Part shown: piece by piece, positions 6,793 to 13,056 of the stretch
How positions within the stretch are numbered: the first letter of the stretch is position 1
Layout: each line of letters begins with the position of its first letter
Virus record (IMG/VR): IMGVR_UViG_3300027608_000097
Coordinates: 1 to 31,580 of that record
Reading direction: 5' to 3' (one strand)
Length of the DNA stretch: 31,580 nt
Origin: a virus
Notes under the pieces: generated by a model
What the model saw: the letters and a program-made list of their open reading frames with translations, nothing else
Told to the model about the DNA's origin: nothing
Databases searched by the model: none
Made by a program: the position numbers and the translations under genes

Positions 6793-8424
6793 TTAAATTA
6801 GATTCTCTTCTTCTTCTTTAGGAAGAAAGGAAATAGTTGGGTCTATAGCTCCATCACTTAGGAGATCAAGTCTCTTCAACTTTTCATCTAACTTTGAACA
6901 AATGTTTTCTTCGATAGGAACGCCAGCGGCGTAAACGAGGTATTGGACAGAACGGGATTTTCCGCCAGCGCGGTGAACTCGTCCCAATACTTGGCGTGTA
7001 TCAAAAATACTAGGAGTCGGCATGATTAGCGCAACTCTCGGATGATTCCCGTTAATATCATGAAGGTTCAATCCTTCGCGGGTAGCTTGGATGATACCAA
7101 TGATGACTCGTGACTGATCGCGCTGGAACGAATCAATATTGCCTCTTCGATTAATATCTGACTGACCGCCGTGAATGGAGCAGGTTGTTTTTAACTCTTC
7201 CATCAACCATTGGCGACTCTCAGTATAATTCACGGCAATGAAGAGACTATTACCCTCTTCGATTAAATCACGCGCCATTGCTGCTACAGCAGGGCATTTC
7301 AATAACTCAATTTTTTGTCTCGCTCTAGTTTGTTCTGCCAAAACATTTGCACTGAAATTCTCAGCCATCCGCAACTCTTCGATTCGATTGCAAAGTTCAT
7401 CATATTCACCAGCGATCTTCTTGGCATTGTCCATGTCAAAGGCTTTTGCTTTGATTAAAGTCTCAGGGAACGCATCACCAAGGTCAGAGTGTCGAAGGCG
7501 ATTTCCTCGCTCTGGATAAATACGAGAGTGCAACTTCTTCAACACCGAATGACCACCAGTGAACTCCATACCGAATCGGGTTTTTCTGCATCCGTTCTGT
7601 GATAAGAAACGGAAATAGTCTTTCCCGCCTTGGTGCAAGCCTAAAAACTGACCGATTGCCCATAGCTTAGTTGGATCATCTGCAATGGTAGCAGATAGAG
7701 CAATGGCAGGGATATTTTGGACTACTGCATCCCTAACAAGGTATGAGTTCTGGGAAGAACCCTCTGCCTTTCCTCGATGAACCTCGTCCAGTATAAGTAG
7801 AACATCATCAGGCAAATAATAACGAAATTCTTTTTTCGTATCATTTGTCCATCTGCCCATTTTAGATTTGCCAGTTCTAACCCATTCCCAATTTGTAACT
7901 TCAAATGTTTCAACGCCCATCATCTTAGCGGCCCGATGCCAATCGCTGAGGATGGCCTTGGGAGCCATCACCGCGATCCGTTTACCTAACTCTCTAGCAA
8001 TACCCAAAGCACAGAATGTCTTCCCTACACCCGTAGAGTGACCTAAGAGCACTCGGTTATATTTAGCCATAGAAGCAACGCCCATTTGAACGGAGGTCTG
8101 CTGATACTCAAACAAACCTTCGGGATGCAGTAGAGGGATTAGATTAAGTTCCTCTACTTTCTCCTCAACATTATCGGAACCGATAACGGACTTGAACTTG
8201 AGCTGATCATCTGACCACCAAGCCAACGCCCACTCGTCTCGGAACTTACCCATAGAGATGCCAGCCTTAGCCAACTGCTCTTTGAATGTCTCTCGGTCTT
8301 CTTTATAGACCTTCCAGAAAGCATCCTCTATCGGAGCTTTGCGTAGGAGTCTGACCCCTCGTTTAGTATTTAGCTGAATGGGATGTGACCATTCAACCGT
8401 TGCCAGTAGATCGTGGACGTTCAT
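6793..8424 (-). CDS. Superfamily 2 DNA helicase/translocase (SNF2-like)
   Basis: 543 residues. Motif I (GHSTGVGKT) is at 128-136, motif Ia-like VMAPKAILSDW at 152-162, a DEVH motif II at 213-216, SAT motif III at 244-246, and motif VI (QVLGRVHRAGGKS) at 478-490. This is a complete SF2 helicase resembling phage DEAD/SNF2 types that remodel DNA during replication or recombination. The first ~100 residues are family-specific. The start at 8424 overlaps the upstream stop as ATGA, so the gene is translationally coupled, and it ends before the terminator at 6735. A copy of the 16-bp palindrome lies within it at 8171. The exact substrate cannot be read from sequence. Confidence 0.88.
   Translation of the reverse strand: MNVHDLLATVEWSHPIQLNTKRGVRLLRKAPIEDAFWKVYKEDRETFKEQLAKAGISMGKFRDEWALAWWSDDQLKFKSVIGSDNVEEKVEELNLIPLLHPEGLFEYQQTSVQMGVASMAKYNRVLLGHSTGVGKTFCALGIARELGKRIAVMAPKAILSDWHRAAKMMGVETFEVTNWEWVRTGKSKMGRWTNDTKKEFRYYLPDDVLLILDEVHRGKAEGSSQNSYLVRDAVVQNIPAIALSATIADDPTKLWAIGQFLGLHQGGKDYFRFLSQNGCRKTRFGMEFTGGHSVLKKLHSRIYPERGNRLRHSDLGDAFPETLIKAKAFDMDNAKKIAGEYDELCNRIEELRMAENFSANVLAEQTRARQKIELLKCPAVAAMARDLIEEGNSLFIAVNYTESRQWLMEELKTTCSIHGGQSDINRRGNIDSFQRDQSRVIIGIIQATREGLNLHDINGNHPRVALIMPTPSIFDTRQVLGRVHRAGGKSRSVQYLVYAAGVPIEENICSKLDEKLKRLDLLSDGAIDPTISFLPKEEEENLI
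8171..8186. promoter_or_regulatory. Palindromic site 3 (TTATCGGAACCGATAA)
   Basis: Inside the helicase gene, encoding VIGSDN in the leftward frame. The arms are perfect and the centre is GAAC. Confidence 0.65.
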
Positions 8425-8786
8425 AATTTCGCTTTAAGTAGGGCTGACCTGCATTGGAGGGCTAGGAGAGAGTCGGAATCTCCGAATGTATCGACTACCG
8501 CTTGCAGGGCATCGACGATCTCTCTACGAACTGGGTCAGCGAGGTAAGTATCCTTAACTCGGAATGGCTTCTGTTTGTGGAGTGTGTGGGTTCTCATTTC
8601 TCGAATTTGATAGAGGTGATCTTTCTGTCTGGGTAGACGGTTGATTTGAACTTTGGCATCTCTTGTGACTTGGAAGAGGTTTGCCAGAGTCGGATATAGG
8701 CTTCTGGTGGAAGGCACGTTGCTTGGTTTTTTTCGGTGTAGCTCATAGTAGGACAGATTTGAGGGCTGTAAGTTCGTTTTCATCAA
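8421..8786 (-). CDS. Hypothetical basic protein upstream of the helicase
   Basis: 121 residues, rich in Arg, Lys and His in the first two thirds (HRKKPSNV, INRLPRQKDHLYQIREMRTHTLHKQKPFRVK), then an acidic helical C-terminus. The basic N-terminal part suggests nucleic-acid binding. Two adjacent ATG codons (8786 and 8783) are possible; both overlap the upstream gene by more than 40 bp, more than elsewhere in this genome. It is coupled to the helicase gene by an ATGA overlap. No family recognised; a helicase cofactor is an inference from the operon only. Confidence 0.6.
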   Translation of the reverse strand: MMKTNLQPSNLSYYELHRKKPSNVPSTRSLYPTLANLFQVTRDAKVQINRLPRQKDHLYQIREMRTHTLHKQKPFRVKDTYLADPVRREIVDALQAVVDTFGDSDSLLALQCRSALLKAKL

Positions 8787-8970
8787 TGTGCGTGGTCGTT
8801 ATCTTATTATCATATGACTGGATAATGCACATATCTCCGCATTCCTGATCTAACAGGATGCAAGTCTCGTAACCATCTAGGCAATTTGTCAGCCTGATAG
8901 TGTGGCGTGTTTCTGTTCCGCGTATTTGGTCTATGATTGCTTTGTCTATTGTTCTCATTGTATTTTTCAT
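8743..8970 (-). CDS. Small hypothetical protein, first gene of the helicase unit
   Basis: 75 residues with beta-like alternation (HTIRLTNCLDGYETCILLD, DMCIIQSYDNKITTTHI) and three cysteines. ATG 8970 is preceded by an unusual CA-repeat leader (ACACAACAACACAACACAACA) without any SD sequence; a second ATG at 8958 is possible. Divergent from the small-terminase-like gene at 9043 with only 72 bp between. No family recognised. Confidence 0.55.
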   Translation of the reverse strand: MKNTMRTIDKAIIDQIRGTETRHTIRLTNCLDGYETCILLDQECGDMCIIQSYDNKITTTHIDENELTALKSVLL

Positions 8971-9007
8971 TGTTGTGTTGTGTTGTTGTGTTGTGGAGGG
9001 AAATCTG

Positions 9008-9036
9008 TTGACAATCTGGCATATTCTTGTGAATAG
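9008..9036 (+). promoter_or_regulatory. Possible promoter of the small-terminase-like gene
   Basis: TTGACA (9008-9013), then 17 bp, then GAATAG (9031-9036) with an upstream TGT that could act as an extended -10. The -10 is weak. If correct, the transcript starts at or next to the ATG at 9043, so the mRNA would be leaderless or nearly so. Confidence 0.4.
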
Positions 9037-9042
9037 TAAAGT

Positions 9043-9618
9043 ATGAACAAAACGCCAGAGTTAGATGCAAAAACGCTCGGTAGGGGACAGCGTAAAAAGT
9101 GGGACATGGATAAGATTGAGAGCCTATTCATGGGAGGGGCTGAGATGTCGGACATTCTGAAACTGCCTGAGTTTAGCCTCATGTCCAAGTTCTACCTCAA
9201 AAACTGCATGGTCAAAGGAAAATGGATCGACAAGCGGAAAAGGCTGAGGGAAGAAGTGGCAAACGTAGTCGCTCCTAAGTTGGAGGACGCAATGGCAAGC
9301 GAAACTATTGCCCATTATGCGTTTATGCTGAGAGAGATTGCAGCGGAGAGGGTGCAGATTGAGACGAGACACAAATCGGGAAACATTAAAGATCAGGCGC
9401 AACGCCTCGATGTGCTGGCTGAATATGAGAAAATTGCAACCCGTGCGTTGGGATTGGATGAGAATAATATGCACGACAAAAAGGGTTTATCTGTGAACGC
9501 TATGATTTCGCTGCACGTTTCCGGCCCAACGAAAGCGGATAAGGTAGAAATTGTATCCACGCAATATGTCGATGCAGCGGAGGGCTTGGAAAATGACGGG
9601 AAATCGGATACAGAGTGA
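9043..9618 (+). CDS. Terminase small subunit-like DNA-binding protein
   Basis: 191 residues. Residues 12-65 (GRGQRKKWDMDKIESLFMGG, then LPEFSLMSKFYLKNCMVKGKW) match the helix-turn-helix layout of phage small terminase subunits, in which a basic motif precedes the recognition helix. A central helical part (90-145) resembles the oligomerisation region, and the tail is acidic. Small terminases bind the packaging site and feed DNA to the large subunit. The large subunit gene lies 11 kb away on the other strand, which is unusual, so a non-terminase HTH regulator is the main alternative. It is a single-gene unit between divergent and convergent neighbours. Confidence 0.6.
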   Translation: MNKTPELDAKTLGRGQRKKWDMDKIESLFMGGAEMSDILKLPEFSLMSKFYLKNCMVKGKWIDKRKRLREEVANVVAPKLEDAMASETIAHYAFMLREIAAERVQIETRHKSGNIKDQAQRLDVLAEYEKIATRALGLDENNMHDKKGLSVNAMISLHVSGPTKADKVEIVSTQYVDAAEGLENDGKSDTE

Positions 9619-9632
9619 CATGAGTGGAAAGG

Positions 9633-9660
9633 AGCGGGAAAGGATCGGACTTGTCCCGCT
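9633..9660. terminator. Hairpin between convergent genes
   Basis: AGCGGGA (9633-9639) pairs with TCCCGCT (9654-9660). No strong T-run is present on either side, so this is a weak or Rho-assisted terminator for the converging genes ending at 9618 and 9667. Confidence 0.4.
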
Positions 9661-9666
9661 TGTGGA

Positions 9667-9879
9667 TTAGATTTGGCCTCGCTCAGATAATCGTAGCTTA
9701 TGCGCTACGCTTTCCCGCAATGTGGAGCCATATGGTAAAGCATTAAGCACATTCAAAGCACCCTGCCAGCGCGGCGGAGGGATTTTCGCATCATTCCAAT
9801 ACTCCAGATAATCGACGCAATCTGCGAAGCCGGAATCACGCAATAATTGATAATGTGGATGGACTGTTTTTGGATTCAT
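9667..9879 (-). CDS. Small hypothetical protein (70 aa)
   Basis: Starts at ATG 9879 (context AACACAATG, like other starts here). Upstream in-frame codons continue to 10002 but read as low-complexity noncoding G/C-rich DNA. The protein has aromatic and Pro residues (DYLEYWNDAKIPPPRWQGALNVLNALPYGS) and a basic C-terminus. No family recognised; the balanced composition supports a real gene. Confidence 0.5.
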   Translation of the reverse strand: MNPKTVHPHYQLLRDSGFADCVDYLEYWNDAKIPPPRWQGALNVLNALPYGSTLRESVAHKLRLSERGQI

Positions 9880-10204
9880 TGTGTTTTTTGGTTTGCTTTG
9901 GAGGGAAAGATTATCGTTTTGGAACGTGGTAAATATATTTGCTGGAAGGCGCGGAGCCGAGCCAAACGGCCCAAGTGCGCGGAGCCAAGCGAACATATTC
10001 ACCCGGTATCATGGTGGAATGTGGAACGGGGTGAGTGCCCCAGCGAAGCATTGTCGCGGATCGTGGAGTGTCGAATGTGTAGATATTGTATGTTTTCATA
10101 TAATCGGAACCGATAAAACCGCGCAAAGGTGGAGCGGAGGAATCGGAGGGTGAATGATAGGGTGAAGGGCTGAAAAGGGCTAGGATTGGCTTTTAAGAGG
10201 AAAA
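9880..10204. other. Gene-free G-rich spacer with a 28-bp spaced direct repeat
   Basis: No convincing gene is seen. The plus strand is G-rich with scattered TGTGGA words. GCGCGGAGCC-G/A-AGC occurs at 9949-9962 and again at 9977-9990, 28 bp apart. Palindromic site 4 lies at 10101. Open frames here look like chance. Confidence 0.45.
10101..10116. promoter_or_regulatory. Palindromic site 4 (TAATCGGAACCGATAA)
   Basis: Intergenic copy with one changed base in the left arm (TAATCG) and centre GAAC. No promoter is obvious at the -60 spacing seen for sites 1 and 7. Confidence 0.6.
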
Positions 10205-10229
10205 GCGGGGAGGGATTGAACCGCCCCGC
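10201..10229 (-). terminator. Terminator of the leftward small-gene operon
   Basis: Read leftward, GCGGGG (10229-10224) pairs with CCCCGC (10210-10205) and is followed by TTTTCC. It lies 13 bp beyond the stop at 10242. The loop contains a GGTTCAATCCC sequence resembling a tRNA T-arm, but no tRNA can be built around it. Confidence 0.65.
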
Positions 10230-10241
10230 AATGTGGAGGGA

Positions 10242-10439
10242 TTAGATTTTCTCTAGGATGGAATCAATGTCATGCCGTTCACTTTTCCAGAGGTGAAACT
10301 CATTCCATGTGGAATCGCCACAAGTGCAAGACCTGATTTTTTTATCAAGAGCAATCCAACGCTTTTCCAGTAAATCCAGAAATTCAAAGCATGACAAAGA
10401 ACCCAAGGCGTGGAGGTCTTTTATTTTTTCTACGCTCAT
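10242..10439 (-). CDS. Small hypothetical protein (65 aa)
   Basis: A helical protein with a CTC motif near its middle and a basic/acidic mix (LLEKRWIALDKKIRSCTCGD). Its ATG overlaps the stop of the membrane-peptide gene upstream (ATGA), so the two are coupled. Last gene of the leftward group that starts at 11504, followed by a terminator. Function unknown. Confidence 0.6.
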   Translation of the reverse strand: MSVEKIKDLHALGSLSCFEFLDLLEKRWIALDKKIRSCTCGDSTWNEFHLWKSERHDIDSILEKI

Positions 10440-10546
10440 AGTCCGAACCTTTCTACATAGGAAGCGAACGCCATAAACAGGGAAAAGACCCCATAGGCGA
10501 ACACAAGACAGATTGAGAACACAGCTATTTTATCGAAGGTAGTCAT
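10436..10546 (-). CDS. Single-span membrane peptide (36 aa)
   Basis: MTTFDKIAVF followed by a hydrophobic helix (SICLVFAYGVFSLFMAFA) and a short polar end (SYVERFGL). One transmembrane segment of about 20 residues is clear. It starts at ATG 10546, 4 bp after the 121-residue gene upstream, and is coupled to the next gene by ATGA. Small phage membrane peptides can be holin-like, lysis-accessory or superinfection-exclusion proteins; the sequence does not decide which. Confidence 0.6.
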   Translation of the reverse strand: MTTFDKIAVFSICLVFAYGVFSLFMAFASYVERFGL

Positions 10547-10550
10547 AGGA

Positions 10551-10916
10551 TTAAAACGAGGAAACGATGATTCCGCCTTCAAACTCAATGAGTGTACCGT
10601 GGTCTTCGATGTACGCTTTGATCTTAGCGTCAATCTCGTCTGAATCTTCCAAATCATCAAACTCAATGTCAGCCAACTCCAAAGCGAACAAGAGGGATTT
10701 TGCGCCGAAATGTTCAATCAGCCAATCTTGTAAGCTGGTCGTTTCGGAGAAATCACACCTGATAGAGCACAAGTCCAACTCCATCTGCTCACCTGTGCCA
10801 TCTTCGTATTCTTCCAAGTATTCCGCAAGGGCAAGTGATCCGTTATAAGACCAGCTTGCATTAGTGTCGCGTTTCAATTCATCTGCTATTTGATAGGTAT
10901 TAAGTGTTATTTTCAT
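10551..10916 (-). CDS. Conserved acidic phage protein of unknown function
   Basis: 121 residues, strongly acidic, beginning MKITLNTYQIADELKRDTNA, with a central LDLCSIRCDFSET segment and a C-terminal amphipathic helix plus beta hairpin (TLIEFEGGIIVSSF). This pattern (an SIRCDFSE-like strand within an acidic protein that starts with a helix and a D-N-A-x-W motif) recurs in many phage hypothetical proteins. Acidity could suit a DNA-mimic role, but that is speculation. Start context GAAAATG without SD. It is 85 bp downstream of the 94-residue gene, with no promoter seen. Confidence 0.65.
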   Translation of the reverse strand: MKITLNTYQIADELKRDTNASWSYNGSLALAEYLEEYEDGTGEQMELDLCSIRCDFSETTSLQDWLIEHFGAKSLLFALELADIEFDDLEDSDEIDAKIKAYIEDHGTLIEFEGGIIVSSF

Positions 10917-11001
10917 TTTCGTATTATTCTATTTAGTTTTTGGCGTTCTCATCAGTTCGCACGTGCCAAGGTGCAAAGACGGGCCGGAACCCGTTTCGAT
11001 T

Positions 11002-11286
11002 TTACATCCTTTCATTGCAAACGATACGGGAAACATATTGCGCCCCGTCCCGATAGTAAACCTCCAGATCGGAATGTAACTCTTGCAACGTCTCACCCAA
11101 CGTCTCACCATCTTCCCGCAAGATGTAGCCGGATTCTAAAAAGCCCGCATTCGTTGCACCACCGAAAACGAGCTTAGTTTCTGTTTCTATTACGTCGAAA
11201 TACTCCCCGCTTTCAATTTCAAGTGTGCCAAGATTACCAGCGTATCGAATATCAGAGACGCTCCATTGTGTGTGTGTTTTTGTCAT
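11002..11286 (-). CDS. Conserved small phage protein, unknown function
   Basis: 94 residues from ATG 11286, chosen because it follows the upstream stop by one base (TAATATG). Rich in Gly, Glu and aromatic residues, with a GYILREDGETLGETLQELHSDLEVYYRDG stretch typical of a family often found next to the acidic protein encoded at 10551-10916. Function unknown. Confidence 0.65.
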   Translation of the reverse strand: MTKTHTQWSVSDIRYAGNLGTLEIESGEYFDVIETETKLVFGGATNAGFLESGYILREDGETLGETLQELHSDLEVYYRDGAQYVSRIVCNERM

Positions 11287-11287
11287 A

Positions 11288-11386
11288 TTATTTGAGAGAG
11301 ATTGCATAATTGAAATAGATTAATGCGCCACCCATCAAAAGAGCAGCAACGATTGAAACGATTTTATCTAGTGTCTGTTCGTTCAT
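11288..11386 (-). CDS. Single-span membrane peptide (32 aa)
   Basis: MNEQTLDKIVS, then a hydrophobic helix IVAALLMGGALIYF, ending NYAISLK. The stop and the next ATG form TAATATG, and the same junction joins it to the upstream peptide gene, indicating tight coupling. With its neighbour it makes a pair of tiny membrane proteins at the head of the operon. Possible holin-like or host-membrane-interacting role; not provable here. Confidence 0.6.
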   Translation of the reverse strand: MNEQTLDKIVSIVAALLMGGALIYFNYAISLK

Positions 11387-11387
11387 A

Positions 11388-11504
11388 TTAGCGCGATACC
11401 TCCACAATATAAGAGCAGATGATAAGAGCAGGAACCGATGCACCCAAAGCGATGCAACCGACCAAGTGAAGGATTGTGTTAACGATTGAGAATAGTTTTT
11501 CCAT
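11388..11504 (-). CDS. Membrane peptide (38 aa), first gene of the leftward operon
   Basis: MEKLFSIVNTILHL followed by VGCIALGASVPALIICSYIV and a short EVSR tail, so most of the peptide is one long hydrophobic segment. It starts at ATG 11504 with an upstream leader of about 160 bases from the consensus promoter at 11675. It is joined to the next gene by TAATATG. Confidence 0.6.
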   Translation of the reverse strand: MEKLFSIVNTILHLVGCIALGASVPALIICSYIVEVSR

Positions 11505-11526
11505 GATGATTTTCTAATGTGATCAA

Positions 11527-11668
11527 ATATCGCTGTGTAGCGATATAGTGTTTTAGTTATGTTTCCCTAGTGCTATCATCTGACAGCATTAGATTTATTT
11601 TTAATCAAAGATCAATTTGCGGATTCACTCGCCAACCCTGTATTTCAAAGGCTCTGACGACTGCCACG
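11527..11668 (-). other. Structured leader of the membrane-peptide operon
   Basis: The predicted transcript runs from about 11668 to the ATG at 11504. It contains several hairpins when read leftward: GGGTT with AATCC around a loop GGCGAGTG, TGCTGTC with GATAGCA (one G-U) around AGAT, and ATATCGCT with AGCGATAT (11546-11527) around a 4-base loop. The order of a 5' hairpin with an open loop resembles copies A and B, but the other pairings of that class are not evident. Confidence 0.4.
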
Positions 11669-11674
11669 CTTTTT

Positions 11675-11702
11675 ATTATATAGAGCATTCACGCTATGTC
11701 AA
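11675..11702 (-). promoter_or_regulatory. Consensus sigma70-like promoter
   Basis: Read leftward: TTGACA (11702-11697), 16 bp, then TATAAT (11680-11675), the best match to consensus in the window. It drives the small-gene operon from 11504 leftward. Confidence 0.8.
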
Positions 11703-11718
11703 CTCAATATCTTGAGTT
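11701..11718. promoter_or_regulatory. Palindromic operator overlapping the -35 box
   Basis: AACTCAA-TATC-TTGAGTT has two perfect 7-bp arms and overlaps the end of the -35 box of the leftward promoter. Its position suits a repressor that blocks polymerase, separate from the TTATCG family of sites. Confidence 0.55.
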
Positions 11719-12086
11719 TTTTTCGTAGTATTTTACAACATGGCGAGCATTTCCCATGCCAAGCTGTCAACATAGTTTATTAGCAAGAGCCATGCCAACA
11801 TGATTCGAGATAAAGCGCGAAAATCCCCCATGCCACTAATGCGCTCCACTCAAACAAAGCCCTACACGGCCAACCTCGCGCAATGTTTTTTGCCCTGTCT
11901 CGCCATATACAGCAAAGCAGCCTTTTTCCCATCATGCTGTGAAATCACGGCATCGCTCTACTAAATAGCAAAGTGCATTTTCTGCCAATATCGCGCCCCA
12001 TTCTCTCATGCCTCACATTGACACAATTCCACCCCAAGCATGCGAGCCAATCCGGTGACAAGCTCGATGATCTAGTGACACTATAA
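11719..12086. other. Gene-free stretch with recurring CATGCC words
   Basis: No credible coding frame on either strand. The plus strand is C/A-rich and G-poor. CATGCC appears at about 11754, 11790, 11828 and 12008, usually followed by A, plus related GCGCG and GCCA words. It could be part of a replication origin or packaging region; nothing here proves that. Confidence 0.4.
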
Positions 12087-12106
12087 GCCAGCCAGCCAGC
12101 CAGCCA
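12087..12106 (+). repeat. Five tandem GCCA units
   Basis: A perfect (GCCA)5 tract, followed by GTCA. The same GCCAGCCA core recurs in the two longer repeats just downstream, so the tract probably shares their origin. Confidence 0.85.
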
Positions 12107-12125
12107 GTCAATGATCCAATGATAC

Positions 12126-12170
12126 GCAATCCCGCCAGCCAATGACAAGCGATGCAATCCCGCCAGCCAA
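12126..12170 (+). repeat. Iteron-like direct repeats
   Basis: GCAATCCCGCCAGCCAA occurs at 12126-12142 and 12154-12170, 28 bp apart. Between them TGACAAGCGATG echoes TGACAAGC-T-CGATG at 12056-12068. Short directly repeated blocks in a gene-free region are typical of initiator-binding iterons, although that role is inferred. Confidence 0.6.
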
Positions 12171-12361
12171 GATCAGGACAGATCAATATCACCAGCGACA
12201 ACGACAGCGAGCGATTGCACCTGACAAGGCAGCAGCAGCGCACAGCATGGCACACAGGGACTCAAAGGAATCTCTTTTCTAATGGAGCGGCCGATGGCAT
12301 GGGGGGACACCCGGCACACCCCAAACTCGCGCGACTCCAAAATCCAGATACTCCTCTTTAT
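12171..12361. other. Gene-free stretch
   Basis: No convincing gene. A 135-codon rightward frame crosses it but has no start context, family match or sensible composition. AGATA and TATCT near 12346-12363 could form a small hairpin. Otherwise nothing recognisable. Confidence 0.35.
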
Positions 12362-12470
12362 CTAGAGAAACCAGTTATTTGGCCCCTATACCAGTGTCAA
12401 TACTGGGATGTAACCATCCTTTGTTTTTGTGTTAACGATAGCGGTTCTCTAGTAGGAGGCAGACTACTAG
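12362..12470. other. Multi-branched inverted-repeat element
   Basis: CTAGAGAA-A-CC (12362-12372) pairs with GGTTCTCTAG (12443-12452), with one bulged A. It encloses CCAGT/ACTGG and GGATG-TAAC-CATCC hairpins. CTAGTAG (12449-12455) and CTACTAG (12464-12470) form a further, partly competing stem. GTTAACGATA at 12431 is a half-match to the TTATCG palindrome. It lies just beyond the stop of the 17-gene leftward operon, so it may be its 3' end structure, a transcribed RNA or part of an origin. Confidence 0.45.
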
Positions 12471-12493
12471 GGTTAACCAAGCTAGGAATAGGA

Positions 12494-12670
12494 CTAGGGT
12501 TTGGTAGGACATTTCTTATTTTTCTGGAAGAAGGATGGTTTGACTCCACGGGAGTCTAGGAATTTGTCACAGGCTTTGTTTATCTCGTCTGTCCTTCTTG
12601 GAGTCTTGTAACCAGCGCGAGCGTCATCTTGGGATACGTTAGATTCTAGGTTGAGGTTATTGTGTTTCAT
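12494..12670 (-). CDS. Small basic hypothetical protein (58 aa), last gene of the operon
   Basis: Its ATG overlaps the dCMP deaminase stop as ATGA. The protein has an acidic N-terminal half (NVSQDDARAG) and a basic C-terminus ending FFQKNKKCPTKP, with an EINKACDKFLDSRG helix between. No family recognised. The coupling and the codon use like its neighbours support a real gene. Confidence 0.6.
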   Translation of the reverse strand: MKHNNLNLESNVSQDDARAGYKTPRRTDEINKACDKFLDSRGVKPSFFQKNKKCPTKP

Positions 12671-13056
12671 AGTTTGATTAAGGTGACTCCCATTTTTTCT
12701 GCTGTTACTAGGGCGGATGGGTCAGTTTGGTAGATGTCCTTATAGATAACTCTTTTTATCTTATAGGCGGCTATGGTCTTTAAGCAGTCTGAGCAAGGGA
12801 GTAATGTTGAGCAGAGTGTCTTTCCTTCGCCGGGTTGGGTGTATCTGAGGGCGTTCTGTTCTGCGTGGATGACGTACTTTCTTCTCTCTTCTCTGTCTGA
12901 CCAGTCCTCTTCTATACCTTGGGGGAATCCGTTGTACCCTACTGAGGCTATGGAATTATCTTCTCTTAGTATGACTGCCCCGACTTGTCTCCATGGGTCT
13001 TTACTTTTCTTAGCTACTACCTCAGCTATACTCATAGCGTATTCGTCCCAGTTCAT
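12667..13056 (-). CDS. Deoxycytidylate (dCMP) deaminase
   Basis: 129 residues with both zinc-site motifs of the cytidine/deoxycytidylate deaminase family: H64-A-E66 (HAEQNA) and P87-C88-S-D-C91 (PCSDC). The GYNGFPQG loop at 40-47 is also typical of dCMP deaminases. The enzyme converts dCMP to dUMP, feeding thymidylate synthesis in the cytoplasm. No thymidylate synthase is seen in the window, so the host enzyme or a phage gene elsewhere would use the product. Coupled by 4-bp overlaps to both neighbours in the operon. Confidence 0.93.
   Translation of the reverse strand: MNWDEYAMSIAEVVAKKSKDPWRQVGAVILREDNSIASVGYNGFPQGIEEDWSDREERRKYVIHAEQNALRYTQPGEGKTLCSTLLPCSDCLKTIAAYKIKRVIYKDIYQTDPSALVTAEKMGVTLIKL

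Noticed and set aside
9847-10153. Overlapping rightward frames in the G-rich spacer
   Set aside because: Both frames read as Arg/Gly/Trp-rich noise and are interrupted by repeats and site 4; no coupling to neighbours.
10205-10229. tRNA T-arm-like GGTTCAATCCC
   Set aside because: No acceptor, D or anticodon arms can be placed on either strand; the stem is better explained as the operon terminator.
11527-11546. ATATCGCT-GTGT-AGCGATAT as a twelfth palindrome copy
   Set aside because: Arms are TATCGCT/AGCGATA, not TTATCG/CGATAA at the right spacing; it is better seen as an mRNA hairpin before the ATG at 11504.
12152-12559. 135-codon rightward frame in the gene-free region
   Set aside because: Low-complexity composition, no start context, and it overlaps the coupled 58-residue gene on the other strand.
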